Shown here piece by piece: positions 56,169-64,000 of a DNA stretch of 64,000 nt. The position numbers and the translations under genes are program-made. The stretch lies in assembly GCF_030408415.1 (NCBI RefSeq), contig NZ_CP046976.1, positions 1,674,001 to 1,738,000 on the forward strand, given 5' to 3'. The stretch comes from Corynebacterium appendicis CIP 107643. Its GTDB lineage: Bacteria > Actinomycetota > Actinomycetes > Mycobacteriales > Mycobacteriaceae. Position 1 is the first letter of the stretch. Every line of letters starts with the position of its first letter. The notes beneath the pieces are model-generated. The model was not told the origin of the DNA, made no database searches, and was given only the letters and a program-made list of their open reading frames with translations.

Positions 56169-56848
56169 GCGCCGCGCCGCGACCGTTTCGCCGCCACCTT
56201 CGCCACGATGGCGTCCACACGGGCGCGCTCCTCCAAGAACTTCGGCGGGTTGGACCCGCGCATCGCCCGGGTGAAACCGGGGTGCTCCGCGGCGACTGCG
56301 TCGAGCCAGCCGTCCACGGCCGACTCCACCAGCTCGCCCACACGCGCGTAGAGGTGCGGCAAGGAAACCGCAGCCAAGTTCTGCGCGACCATGTCGGTCT
56401 GCTCGAGAGTGTAGTCGACCACTTCCTCGAGGTGCTGCACGATCAGGTCCGTCCTCTGCGTGCACACCTCCGTCATCGCCTTGACCGGGGAAGGAGAGCT
56501 CAGCGGGAACAGCTCGAACAAGCCCACCGCATCCAAAGGCTCTGGCTCCGGCAACCTCTCATTGGCGGGCAGCGCAGCCGAAATGGAGCCAGCCTTCACG
56601 CCGGACACGAGCGCTTGGCGCAAACCGATCAGCTCGCCGACCACGCGGCGGGCATCGGTGCGCGCGTCGTCGACAATCTCGGAGAACTCGGCCAAGCAGT
56701 CGTCGGTAAGCTCCCCGTCGTAATCTGCGATGGCTTCGGCAATGTGCTCGATGTACTCCGCGACCTCGTCGCCGATGTTGTAAACCTCTTGGGTCAACTC
56801 GCGGTGGCGCAGCGTCGCGGCGGTCCGGTGCACACTGGCCCCCTTCAA
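56165..56848 (-). CDS. Uncharacterised helical protein
   Basis: 227 residues, all-helical in appearance and acidic, no membrane segment or signal. Features: VYNIGDEVAEYIEHIAEAIADYD, LFPLSSPSPVKAMTEVCTQ, HLEEVVDYTLEQTDMVAQN. I do not recognise the family. Coupled to hemW by a 4-base overlap, so probably in one operon with it. Confidence 0.65.
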   Translation of the reverse strand: MKGASVHRTAATLRHRELTQEVYNIGDEVAEYIEHIAEAIADYDGELTDDCLAEFSEIVDDARTDARRVVGELIGLRQALVSGVKAGSISAALPANERLPEPEPLDAVGLFELFPLSSPSPVKAMTEVCTQRTDLIVQHLEEVVDYTLEQTDMVAQNLAAVSLPHLYARVGELVESAVDGWLDAVAAEHPGFTRAMRGSNPPKFLEERARVDAIVAKVAAKRSRRGA

Positions 56849-56923
56849 CTCAAGTCACATTATGGCGTTCGAGCGTTGACTCTAGGCCAGAGCTTCACAG
56901 CGTTTTGTACGGCGCGCCGAGAC

Positions 56924-57361
56924 CTACCCGTAAAGCTTCCGCATTTGGTGCGCGAAGTGGTCCAGAACCACCGGGCGCTTCACCTTCAACGTGGCGGTGA
57001 GCTCGCCGTCTTCCTCGGTGAGGTCGCGCGGGAGAATCCGGAATTTCTTGATCTGTTCAGCCTTGCTCACCGACTGGTTCACGCGGTTGATCGCATCCTG
57101 CATGATCACCGCCCACTCGTAGCGCGCCCCCGACAGCAGCGCGATTCGATCACCTTTCTCCACCCCGATGCCGATGAGTCCTTTGGCGACCTTCCGCACA
57201 TGCGCAACGAATTCCGCCGCCGTCACATCGGCCCAGTCATGCTCACCGGGGCGCGAAAATAGGACGATATCCGGATTCTTCTCAGCGGTGGCCACCAGCG
57301 CCGAGTAGCAATTCTCGTCGGGAGCGACCTCGAAGCCAGCGGGAACAGTGTAAGTGGTCAC
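56924..57361 (-). pseudogene. Internally deleted acyl-CoA ligase (fadD remnant)
   Basis: 145 codons. The first 85 or so match the N-terminus of the neighbouring long-chain acyl-CoA ligase (VTAAEFVAHVRKVAKGLIGIGVEKGDRIALLSGARYEWAV) and the last 58 match its C-terminus (NQSVSKAEQIKKFRILPRDLTEEDGEL). Everything between, including the AMP-binding motif and adenylation core (about 470 residues), is missing, with the frame kept. It cannot be a ligase. GTG 57361 has an AAGGAGG site six bases away. Left over from a tandem duplication. Confidence 0.82.
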
Positions 57362-57421
57362 AAAAAGCCTCCTTCACGGCAAATACTTTCTATCTACAAA
57401 GTAGTTGCTGTAAAGGAGGCT
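57362..57421 (-). terminator. Hairpin between fadD and its remnant
   Basis: On the minus strand AGCCTCCTT (57421-57413) pairs exactly with AAGGAGGCT (57374-57366), then TTTTT. It can act as a terminator for the intact fadD. The same right arm is the ribosome binding site of the remnant, so the hairpin would also hide it. Confidence 0.65.
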
Positions 57422-57431
57422 CGTAGCGGTT

Positions 57432-59279
57432 TTAGCGGTACATGCGCTCGATCTGCTTCTCGAAGTTCTCCATGACCACGTTGCGCTTCACCTTCAGCGT
57501 CGGAGTGATCTCGCCTTCTTCCTCGCTCAGGTCGCGGGTGAGAATGCGGAATTTCTTGATCTGCTCGGCGTGACTGACGGTCTTGTTCGCCTCGTTGACC
57601 ACGTTCTGGACGGCTGCGCGCAGCTCGGTCGTCTTCACCAGTTCCTTCAGAGGACGGCTTTCCAGGCCGTTGTCCGCTTGCCAACGGCGCAGCTCGTCTT
57701 CGTCGATGGTGACCAAGAGACTGACAAACGGCCTGCCGTCGCCCACCACGACCGCCTGGGAGATCAACGGATCGGAACGCATGATGTCTTCCATCGGCCC
57801 AGGCGAGACATTCTTGCCGCCGGCGGTGACGATCAGGTCCTTCTTGCGACCCGTGATTTTCACGTAGCCCTCATCGTCGATCTCGCCGAGGTCACCGGTC
57901 ACAAACCAGCCGTCGACAAGCGCTTCGTTCGTGGCTTCCTCGTTGTTCCAGTACCCCTTGAACACGCCGTCGCCCTTGAAGCAGATTTCCCCGTCCTCGT
58001 TGATCTTGACGGAGTAGCCGTTATTCGGCTTGCCGACGGTGCCGATCTTCGTACCGCCCGGGTAGTTCACGCAGGCGGCCGCCGCCGTCTCGGTGAGGCC
58101 ATAGCCTTCGTAGATCGGGATGCCCATTCCGCGGAAGAAGTGGAGCAAATCGGTGGAAATCGCGGATCCACCTGAGATGGCGAGCTGAGCCTTGCCGCCA
58201 ACAGCCTCGCGCAACTGCTTGTAGACGAGGCGGTCGAAGATCTTGTGGCGCACACGGGAACGCAGCGAAAGACGCGCACCGGAGTCCATCGCCTTGGAGT
58301 GCTCGATGGCGACCTTCTCCGCCTCGAGGAAGGTCTTCGCCTTGAATGCGGAACCTTCCGCCGCCTTGTTGTAGGCGCCGTCGCGCACCTTCTCGAACAC
58401 CCGCGGAACGCCGAGCAGCATCTCCGGCTCGAAACGCTGCAGCGCCAGCGTGAGGGTGCGCATGTCCGACCAGTGCGCCTGGTGCGCACCGCCGATAGCG
58501 CTCGCGAGAGCGACCGAACGCGCCAAAACATGCGCCAGCGGGAGAATCGTCATGTAGTGAGTGGCGTCTTTGTCGTTGATCAGGTAGCCGATCTTGTTGG
58601 CCAGCAGAGCGTTCGCCTGCGACGCCCACACCAGGTGGGTGAGGATGCAGCCCTTCGGGCGGCCGGTCGTGCCCGAGGTGTACACCAGCGACGCCAGATC
58701 ATCGTGCTTGATATTCGCGATGCGCTCGTCGATCACGGAGTCCTCGACCTCACGGCCGTCCGTGGTCAAAGCGCCAATCGCACCGGTGGCGAACGACAGC
58801 GAACGCGTCAGCTGGGACGGAGATCCTTCGAGGCGCGGCGTGCCGTCCTCGCGCAGAATCAGGTAGTCATACAGGTGGCGGTTCCGCTCACTATCGGTGA
58901 TCACGAGCTTCGCGCCGGAATCCTCCGCAATCCACTGCACCTGGTGCTCGGACGACGACGGGTACACCGGCACGCTCGCCGCACCCGCCGCCCAGATGGC
59001 GTAGTCCAGCAGCGCCCATTCGTAGCTGGAGTCCGCCATCAGAATGACGCGATCGCCCTGCTCCACCCCATTGGCGACAATGCCTTTAGCGACAGCGCGG
59101 ACCTGCTTGGCAAAGTCCTCGCCCGTCACCTGCACCCAGTCGCGCCCCTCCGGGCGGGAGAAGAAGGTCTGATCAGGATGCTTCTCGCATTTCTCCAGCA
59201 TCATCGTCAGACAGTTGTCTCCGGGTGCCAGCGTGAATTCAGCAGGCTTAGTGAAGACTTTGGATTCTTGTGCGGTCAC
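57432..59279 (-). CDS. Long-chain fatty-acid--CoA ligase (FadD15-like)
   Basis: 615 residues. AMP-binding motif LVYTSGTTGRPKGCILTH, then GLTETAAAACVNYPGG, GWFVTGDLGEIDDEGYVKITGRKKDLI and the C-terminal catalytic Lys region GEITPTLKVKRNVV. It activates fatty acids through acyl-adenylates; in mycobacteria FadD15 homologues lie in similar neighbourhoods. GTG 59279 (MTAQESKVF) has GGAGG upstream. The truncated copy follows. Confidence 0.94.
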   Translation of the reverse strand: MTAQESKVFTKPAEFTLAPGDNCLTMMLEKCEKHPDQTFFSRPEGRDWVQVTGEDFAKQVRAVAKGIVANGVEQGDRVILMADSSYEWALLDYAIWAAGAASVPVYPSSSEHQVQWIAEDSGAKLVITDSERNRHLYDYLILREDGTPRLEGSPSQLTRSLSFATGAIGALTTDGREVEDSVIDERIANIKHDDLASLVYTSGTTGRPKGCILTHLVWASQANALLANKIGYLINDKDATHYMTILPLAHVLARSVALASAIGGAHQAHWSDMRTLTLALQRFEPEMLLGVPRVFEKVRDGAYNKAAEGSAFKAKTFLEAEKVAIEHSKAMDSGARLSLRSRVRHKIFDRLVYKQLREAVGGKAQLAISGGSAISTDLLHFFRGMGIPIYEGYGLTETAAAACVNYPGGTKIGTVGKPNNGYSVKINEDGEICFKGDGVFKGYWNNEEATNEALVDGWFVTGDLGEIDDEGYVKITGRKKDLIVTAGGKNVSPGPMEDIMRSDPLISQAVVVGDGRPFVSLLVTIDEDELRRWQADNGLESRPLKELVKTTELRAAVQNVVNEANKTVSHAEQIKKFRILTRDLSEEEGEITPTLKVKRNVVMENFEKQIERMYR

Positions 59280-59411
59280 GGTGAAACCTCCCTCGGTGTG
59301 GGCTATCTAACACTGACCGTACTACCGCCCCATATGTCACCGCTCACCAGCACCGACACTTTTCACCAGGAAATCTGTGGGCGCGTTCATTCTTTGGCAC
59401 AATGACGTGTT

Positions 59412-61508
59412 GTGGCTGATATGGAACTGCTCGAGCAACTCGCTACCGCCTACGGTTTCAGTTTGACCTACCGGGGCCAGAACAACGAGATCGTGGCCTC
59501 GCCGCGCGGGTCGCTCGTCCACCTACTCAAAGCGCTCGACGTTCCGCTTTCTGACGACCCCGCGCCCGAGGAGCTCACCGAAGCCCTCCACGCGTGGCGC
59601 ACCCACTGGGCCACCCGCCCACTACCCCCGGTCGTCATCGCACGCGAAGGTCGCGAGACTTATTTCAACGTCCACGTCCCAGAGGGCGCCCCCGCCAACG
59701 TGACCATCACGCTGGAAGACGGAACCACATCCACTGCCTACCAGGACGAGAACTGGGCCCCGCCGACGGAAGGATGGGGAGAAGCTACCTTCCACACCCG
59801 GGGCGATCTGCCGACCGGCTGGCACACCATCCACCTCGAATCGGACGGTATCGACGAGACCTGTTCCCTTGTGGTCACCCCGCAGGTGATCCGCCGGAAT
59901 CTCGAGCTCCTCAACAACCCCGCCTACGGCGTCATGGCCCAGCTCTATTCGGTGCGCTCCGAGCATTCCTGGGGTATCGGCGACTTCTACGACCTGGGAA
60001 AGCTCGCAAAGGTATTGGCCCGCAACGGCGCAGAGTTCCTTCTGATCAACCCCGTCCACGCGGCTCAACCCCTTCCGCCGATCGAGGATTCCCCGTACCT
60101 GCCGACGTCCCGCCGCTTCATCAACCCCATCTACATCTCGGTCGAGGACGTTCCCGAATACAAGCTTCTCGACGCCGACACCCGCGAAGACATCGAAGAG
60201 TTGGCAGCCGAGTTCAAAGCCCTCAACACCTCGTCCGACTTCATCGAGCGAAACCCGATCTTCGATGCGAAACTGGCCGCCCTCAACGAACTCTTCTATG
60301 TTTTCGAAGAGTCCGGGGACCACGAGGCATTCGACGCATTCGTCGAATTCGAAGGACAAGGCCTCCTCGAATACGCCCGGTGGTGTGCAAAACAGGAACT
60401 CGGCGTCGACTCTGACGACCTTCCCCGCTTCTACATGTGGCTACAGTTCGTCGCGGACAACCAGAGGAAAGCAGCCCAGCAGGCAGCTCTCGACGCCGGC
60501 ATGTCCATCGGCATCATGACCGACCTCGCCGTTGGCGTTCACCCCGGCGGATCGGACGCCCACACTCTGCGAAAAGTCTTGGTCGAACAAGCCTCCGTCG
60601 GCGCCCCGCCCGACGCGTACAGCCAGCACGGTCAAGACTGGTCCCAGCCCCCGTGGAACCCGTTCAAACTCGCGGAGAATGGATATGTTCCCTGGCGCGA
60701 AATGCTCCAGACCGTGCTGCGCCACTCCGGCGGCATCCGCGTCGACCACATTCTGGGCCTGTTCCGTCTCTTTTGGATCCCGCGCATGGGCACCCCGGCC
60801 GAGGGCGCCTACATGAATTACGACCACGAGGCCATGCTCGGCATTCTCGCGCTGGAGGCTGACCGGGCAAATGCCGTGGTTGTGGGCGAAGACTTGGGCA
60901 CCTTCGAACCGTGGGTCCAAGAGGAGCTGCGCGACCGAGGAATCTTGGGCACCTCCGTCATCTGGTTCGAGCACTCCCCCACCGGCGAAAGGCCGATGCA
61001 GCCGCAGGAGTACCGCAACCTCGCGCTGTCGTCAGTGGGCACCCACGATCTCCCGCCGACCGCCGGCTACCTGTCCGGTGCCCACAATGAACTGCGCCAC
61101 CAGCTCGGCTTGATGGACGATTCTTTCGAGGAGATGGATGCCCAAGATATCGCCTGGCAGTCCCACGTCCTCAACACCGCCCGCGAGCACGGTTATTTTG
61201 CAAACACCCCGCTCGCCGACACCGACTTCGACGGACTCGGAAGAGAAGAACGCGGAGACGTCGACGAATTGGTGCTGGGGTTGACCCGCTTCATCGCCGA
61301 CACCGGCTCAGCTTTGACCTGCACCAACCTCGTCGACATGGTCGGCGACACCCGCATCCAGAATCAGCCGGGCACGAATGCTGAACAATACAAAAACTGG
61401 TGCGTTCCCTTGAGCGACAAGGACGGAAACGCCGTGCTCATCGAGAACTTGGAAAATATCGACCTCTTCCACAAGGTCGCCGAAGCGAGTTCTAGAACAG
61501 CCCGATAA
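59412..61508 (+). CDS. malQ: 4-alpha-glucanotransferase
   Basis: 698 residues. The GH77 signatures are present: YSVRSEHSWGIGDFYDLGKL, EDSPYLPTSRRFINPIYI, IRVDHILGLFRLFWIPR (nucleophile Asp region), VVGEDLGTFEPWVQEEL (general acid Glu) and SVGTHDLPPTAGY (third acid). It transfers maltooligosaccharide chains in glycogen and maltose metabolism. The N-terminal 150 residues include a beta-rich extension typical of actinobacterial MalQ. GTG 59412 is used; ATG at 59421 is possible. Confidence 0.94.
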   Translation: MADMELLEQLATAYGFSLTYRGQNNEIVASPRGSLVHLLKALDVPLSDDPAPEELTEALHAWRTHWATRPLPPVVIAREGRETYFNVHVPEGAPANVTITLEDGTTSTAYQDENWAPPTEGWGEATFHTRGDLPTGWHTIHLESDGIDETCSLVVTPQVIRRNLELLNNPAYGVMAQLYSVRSEHSWGIGDFYDLGKLAKVLARNGAEFLLINPVHAAQPLPPIEDSPYLPTSRRFINPIYISVEDVPEYKLLDADTREDIEELAAEFKALNTSSDFIERNPIFDAKLAALNELFYVFEESGDHEAFDAFVEFEGQGLLEYARWCAKQELGVDSDDLPRFYMWLQFVADNQRKAAQQAALDAGMSIGIMTDLAVGVHPGGSDAHTLRKVLVEQASVGAPPDAYSQHGQDWSQPPWNPFKLAENGYVPWREMLQTVLRHSGGIRVDHILGLFRLFWIPRMGTPAEGAYMNYDHEAMLGILALEADRANAVVVGEDLGTFEPWVQEELRDRGILGTSVIWFEHSPTGERPMQPQEYRNLALSSVGTHDLPPTAGYLSGAHNELRHQLGLMDDSFEEMDAQDIAWQSHVLNTAREHGYFANTPLADTDFDGLGREERGDVDELVLGLTRFIADTGSALTCTNLVDMVGDTRIQNQPGTNAEQYKNWCVPLSDKDGNAVLIENLENIDLFHKVAEASSRTAR

Positions 61509-61632
61509 TCCCCATCACCAGCACGAGTGCGATGAGCACCCACAGTGCCTGGGTGACGCGGGAGCGGGGGTACTTCCTGCGCGCCTTCGGGAGCTTCATG
61601 TCCTCTTTGCGCAGGTCCTCGGGGTTAGCCAT
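61492..61632 (-). CDS. Tiny membrane protein
   Basis: 46 residues: a basic N-terminal half (MANPEDLRKEDMKLPKARRK) and one membrane helix at the C-terminus (LWVLIALVLVMGIIGLF). Too short for normal gene lists, but the hydrophobicity, the start codon and the family-like look of small corynebacterial proteins support it. It overlaps the malQ 3' end by 17 bases in the opposite direction. Confidence 0.55.
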   Translation of the reverse strand: MANPEDLRKEDMKLPKARRKYPRSRVTQALWVLIALVLVMGIIGLF

Positions 61633-61638
61633 GGGTTC

Positions 61639-61782
61639 CTACTCTACGTCACCACTCAGGACGGCAGCCAGCCAGTCCACCAGCCTGAGCATTCCGACAG
61701 CCGCACACACAGCGACCGGCAGCGCCAACACCAAGACAATGGGCAGTTGGAGCCACGGACTTGCCTGCGTCAGTTCGATCAT
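61639..61782 (-). CDS. Tiny membrane protein
   Basis: 47 residues, MIELTQASPWLQLPIVLVLA onward, with one long hydrophobic helix and an acidic end (LSGDVE). It ends 6 bases before the start of the next tiny gene, so both may form a small operon, upstream and divergent of the carboxylesterase. Function unknown. Confidence 0.5.
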   Translation of the reverse strand: MIELTQASPWLQLPIVLVLALPVAVCAAVGMLRLVDWLAAVLSGDVE

Positions 61783-61802
61783 GTCGCTTAAGCTTAGGCC
61801 TC

Positions 61803-62831
61803 ATGAGCTCTCCCGTTGAAGTGACGTGCCCCGCCGGGACTGTAATCGGAACATCCGACGGGAGCATCTCCACCTTCCACTCCATTCCTTTCGCCCACTT
61901 CCCCGCCCGCTTCGACGATGCAGAAATGGCGCCGAAAGGAGAATTGATCGACGCCCAAAAAGCAAACCCGAACACAGTCGCCCTCACCATCGTCGCGCCG
62001 AAACGCGCTAAGGACGCCCCCGTCATCGTCCACATTCACGGCGGCCGCTTCGAGATGGGCAGCCACGAAGACGAGGCATCGCCGGGAAAAAGACTCGCCG
62101 AAAACGGCGTCATTCTCGTGCGCATCGGCTACAGGAAAAAGCTTGAGGGCCTCGTTCCTTTCCCGGACGACCAGCCACACCATTTCCGCGCGGTCGACGA
62201 GGTCAATCTCGGTCTCGAGTGGGTCCAGCAGAATATCGAGTCTTTCGGCGGCGATCCCACCAATGTCACGCTCACCGGCCAGTCCGCCGGCGCCGCGATC
62301 GTGCTGTGGCTCATGCGCAAAGACCATTACCGCGGCGCGTTCAGACGGGCAATCGCGATGTCCCCCGCCTTTCCCCACAAGAATTTCCGTCAGAGAAAAT
62401 CCTCGCTCCGGATCCCCACCACACGCACATGGCTCAACAGGGCAAACCAAAAAACGCTCGAGCGCGCCTACCAAAGGGTGCGCCGCCGCTACCCCACCGA
62501 CATGGCTCTTGGTCCCACTCCCCTCCAGCCAGAAGAGATGGCTGACATTCCCCTCGTCATTTCCTCCCACGACAAAGAATTCCAGCACCCGATCATTGGA
62601 AAGAGATTGACCAACAAGATCGTGCTGCGCTGGGTCAAGAAGGTCGTCGACAACGCCCCAGGAAAAGTCTGGCACGTCAAGTTCACGAAGAACTCACGGC
62701 ATTGCGACGAGCTTTTTCCGCTTTTCGACGGCCCCCTCACCCCCTGGCTCGTCGACTATGCGAAAACAGGCGACCCCAACCTCACTCCGGAAACTGCTCT
62801 AGCTCTTCCACCAGCCACGGCGAAAAGATGA
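61803..62831 (+). CDS. Carboxylesterase family protein
   Basis: 342 residues. VIVHIHGGRFEMGSHED (oxyanion region), FGGDPTNVTLTGQSAGAAIVLWLM (nucleophile GQSAG) and a C-terminal NSRHCDELFPLFDGP with the likely catalytic His, ending with AKTGDPN, as in type B carboxylesterases. Shorter than the usual 500-residue forms, with middle regions missing, so it is a compact member. No signal peptide. It overlaps the convergent idi gene by 50 bases. Confidence 0.85.
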   Translation: MSSPVEVTCPAGTVIGTSDGSISTFHSIPFAHFPARFDDAEMAPKGELIDAQKANPNTVALTIVAPKRAKDAPVIVHIHGGRFEMGSHEDEASPGKRLAENGVILVRIGYRKKLEGLVPFPDDQPHHFRAVDEVNLGLEWVQQNIESFGGDPTNVTLTGQSAGAAIVLWLMRKDHYRGAFRRAIAMSPAFPHKNFRQRKSSLRIPTTRTWLNRANQKTLERAYQRVRRRYPTDMALGPTPLQPEEMADIPLVISSHDKEFQHPIIGKRLTNKIVLRWVKKVVDNAPGKVWHVKFTKNSRHCDELFPLFDGPLTPWLVDYAKTGDPNLTPETALALPPATAKR

Positions 62832-63294
62832 AGGGAACCCTCTCAACTGCTTCCTTCAGGTTTTCCATCGAGACCCACTCGAACTCACAGACCTCGTCCG
62901 GATTCGGATTCAGCTCTCCGTCCACTTCCGCGAAGAACACCGGACAGATCTCGTTCTCCACGATTCCCGACGCATCCACCGCGCGGTAGCGAAAACTGGG
63001 AAGCACCGACTCAATCTTCTTAACGGTCGTGCCCAACTCTTCAGAAGCCCTTCTGACCAGCGCATCCTCGAAAGTCTCGTCTGGGCCCGGATGCCCGCAG
63101 AAACTGTTGGTCCACACTCCCGGCCACGTCAGCTTATTCAATGCCCGACGCGTCAGGAGCACGTTTCCGCAATCGTCGAAAAGCCATGCTGAAAATGCAA
63201 AATGAAGAGGAGTACTAGCTGTATGCACCTCCGCTTTAGGCGCAGTCCCCGCCTTGTGTCCGTCTTCGGTGCACAGCACCACGAGCTCGTCCAC
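62782..63294 (-). CDS. idi: Isopentenyl-diphosphate delta-isomerase type 1
   Basis: 170 residues. WTNSFCGHPGPDETFEDALVRRASEELG is the Nudix-type active site with the catalytic Cys (NSFCGHP) and metal-binding Glu/His; the later EFEWVSMENL is also conserved. Interconverts IPP and DMAPP for isoprenoid synthesis. Its ATG touches the stop of the lipoprotein gene. The 3' end overlaps the esterase gene. Confidence 0.94.
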   Translation of the reverse strand: MDELVVLCTEDGHKAGTAPKAEVHTASTPLHFAFSAWLFDDCGNVLLTRRALNKLTWPGVWTNSFCGHPGPDETFEDALVRRASEELGTTVKKIESVLPSFRYRAVDASGIVENEICPVFFAEVDGELNPNPDEVCEFEWVSMENLKEAVERVPFIFSPWLVEELEQFPE

Positions 63295-63827
63295 TAGTTG
63301 TTCAGATTCCCTTCAAAGACGACGTTTCCAATCTTGAACGTGGCGTCGGAAAGATTGCCCGAACTCACGTCGAATGCATACTGCACATTCATGGTCGCGC
63401 CCTTGCCCAGCGGAAGATCCAGTCCTTCCATCTCGATCCCCGCGTCCTCAGCGCTGAGGCGGCTGGCACTCTCTTCACCGCCGCGGTACTTCAGTTCCGG
63501 TTCACCGAGCGCTTCCGGCGGCATGATGTTGTCCGAGTGGTTCGTCACGGCGACGGTGACCACGGTGCCGCCGTTCGGCGCATAGTTGGTTCCCTGCCAC
63601 TTGTAGGAGACGTCCATGCCAGGATCCTCGACGCTCTCGCCGCTGATCTCGTCGGTGGTCTTCGGCTCGGCGCTGTGCGTCTCGAATTCCTCCGGCTCCT
63701 CCGTCGGCGTCGCCACACCCGTGGTCGGGGTGAGCGAGCTTTCCTGGTCGACGACCCCGTCGTCCCCGCACCCGGCGAGCAAAAGCGTTGAAGATACTGC
63801 CGCGATGGTGCAAAGCGCCTTGCGCAT
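63294..63827 (-). CDS. Lipoprotein, beta-sandwich (DUF4352-like)
   Basis: 177 residues. Lipobox SSTLLLAGC (Cys20) after MRKALCTIAAV, then an acidic Thr/Pro/Glu linker and a C-terminal domain with NYAPNGGTVVTVAVTNHSDN and the alternating strands of small extracellular lipoproteins. Function unknown. It starts upstream of idi on the same strand and shares an end/start base with it. Confidence 0.8.
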   Translation of the reverse strand: MRKALCTIAAVSSTLLLAGCGDDGVVDQESSLTPTTGVATPTEEPEEFETHSAEPKTTDEISGESVEDPGMDVSYKWQGTNYAPNGGTVVTVAVTNHSDNIMPPEALGEPELKYRGGEESASRLSAEDAGIEMEGLDLPLGKGATMNVQYAFDVSSGNLSDATFKIGNVVFEGNLNN

Positions 63828-63876
63828 GATGTGCCTCCCTGTCGACGAAACTTCAACTCACTTTACAGTGGAGTCC

Positions 63877-64000
63877 GTGCAGCCACTATTCCGAGTCATC
63901 CGTAGCGCGTCCGCTCTTTGGCCTTATTACGTCGGCATTATCGTCGTTTCTTCGGTCACCGCGGCGCTCAACCTTGTGTCCCCGTTCATCATCCGCGAGG
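63877..64000 (+). CDS. ABC transporter permease/ATPase, N-terminal part only
   Basis: Cut by the window end. The first 41 residues (VQPLFRVIRSASALWPYYVG, IIVVSSVTAALNLVSPFIIR) look like the first membrane helix of an ABC exporter. GTG 63868 is an alternative start in the same frame. It is divergent from the lipoprotein gene. Confidence 0.7.
   Translation, partial: MQPLFRVIRSASALWPYYVGIIVVSSVTAALNLVSPFIIRE

Overview
The window looks like a high-GC Corynebacterium chromosome. It carries the corynebacterial AceE-type pyruvate dehydrogenase E1, the RNase HI/acid phosphatase fusion followed by rnpB, a znr-zur regulator pair, and the mycobacterial-type orders mazG / transglycosylase / eno / ftsB / DUF501 / ppx and dnaG / dgt / TPM protein. 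The species cannot be named from this sequence. Most genes are ordinary core genes, packed tightly with many 1-8 bp start/stop overlaps.

Layout. 0-9.5 kb: CHAD protein, a galactokinase-like protein, an RNB ribonuclease, rnpB, RNase H/phosphatase, a zinc-ribbon protein, a Nif3-like protein, a HAD phosphatase, a LMW tyrosine phosphatase and SURF1. 9.5-14.4 kb: an accessory segment starting at tRNA-Val, with an orphan lipoprotein, an IS3-family element inserted inside another IS3-family element, and an HNH endonuclease gene touching the outer IS. 14.4-25.4 kb: DUF3052, aceE, acyl carrier protein, a TRIC-type channel, a serine hydrolase, an AbgT transporter, tRNA-Asn, an MDR oxidoreductase, a DJ-1-type protein and a CAT-anticodon tRNA. 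25.4-31.5 kb: ppx, DUF501, ftsB, eno, lytic transglycosylase, mazG. 31.5-37 kb: three small non-core modules around dnaG: an AAA ATPase with a PD-(D/E)XK nuclease-like partner, an RNase Sa-like RNase with a barstar-like inhibitor, and an AbiEi/DUF559-like protein with a palindromic upstream site. 37-45 kb: dgt, a TPM protein, two small uncharacterised proteins, glyS, znr-zur and a VIT1/CCC1 protein. 45-56.9 kb: a long leftward housekeeping block (hemW, hrcA with a CIRCE site, dnaJ, rsmE, phoH, ybeY, corC-like, two PdxY-like kinases, era, recO, uppS). 56.9-64 kb: a collapsed fadD remnant, an intact fadD, malQ, two tiny membrane proteins, a carboxylesterase, idi, a lipoprotein and the start of an ABC transporter.

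Main points for a second look: (1) the 11-mer CGTCGATAAGC occurs 14 times exactly, on both strands and in several reading frames, far above chance; (2) the ATPase/nuclease pair is a candidate defence module; (3) a PdxY-like kinase is fused in frame to Era with no stop between them; (4) DnaG lacks most of the usual zinc ligands; (5) the nested IS can be resolved to a likely 3-bp target duplication; (6) the fadD remnant has its ribosome binding site inside a hairpin. All functional calls come from reading motifs and gene order; no database search was run.
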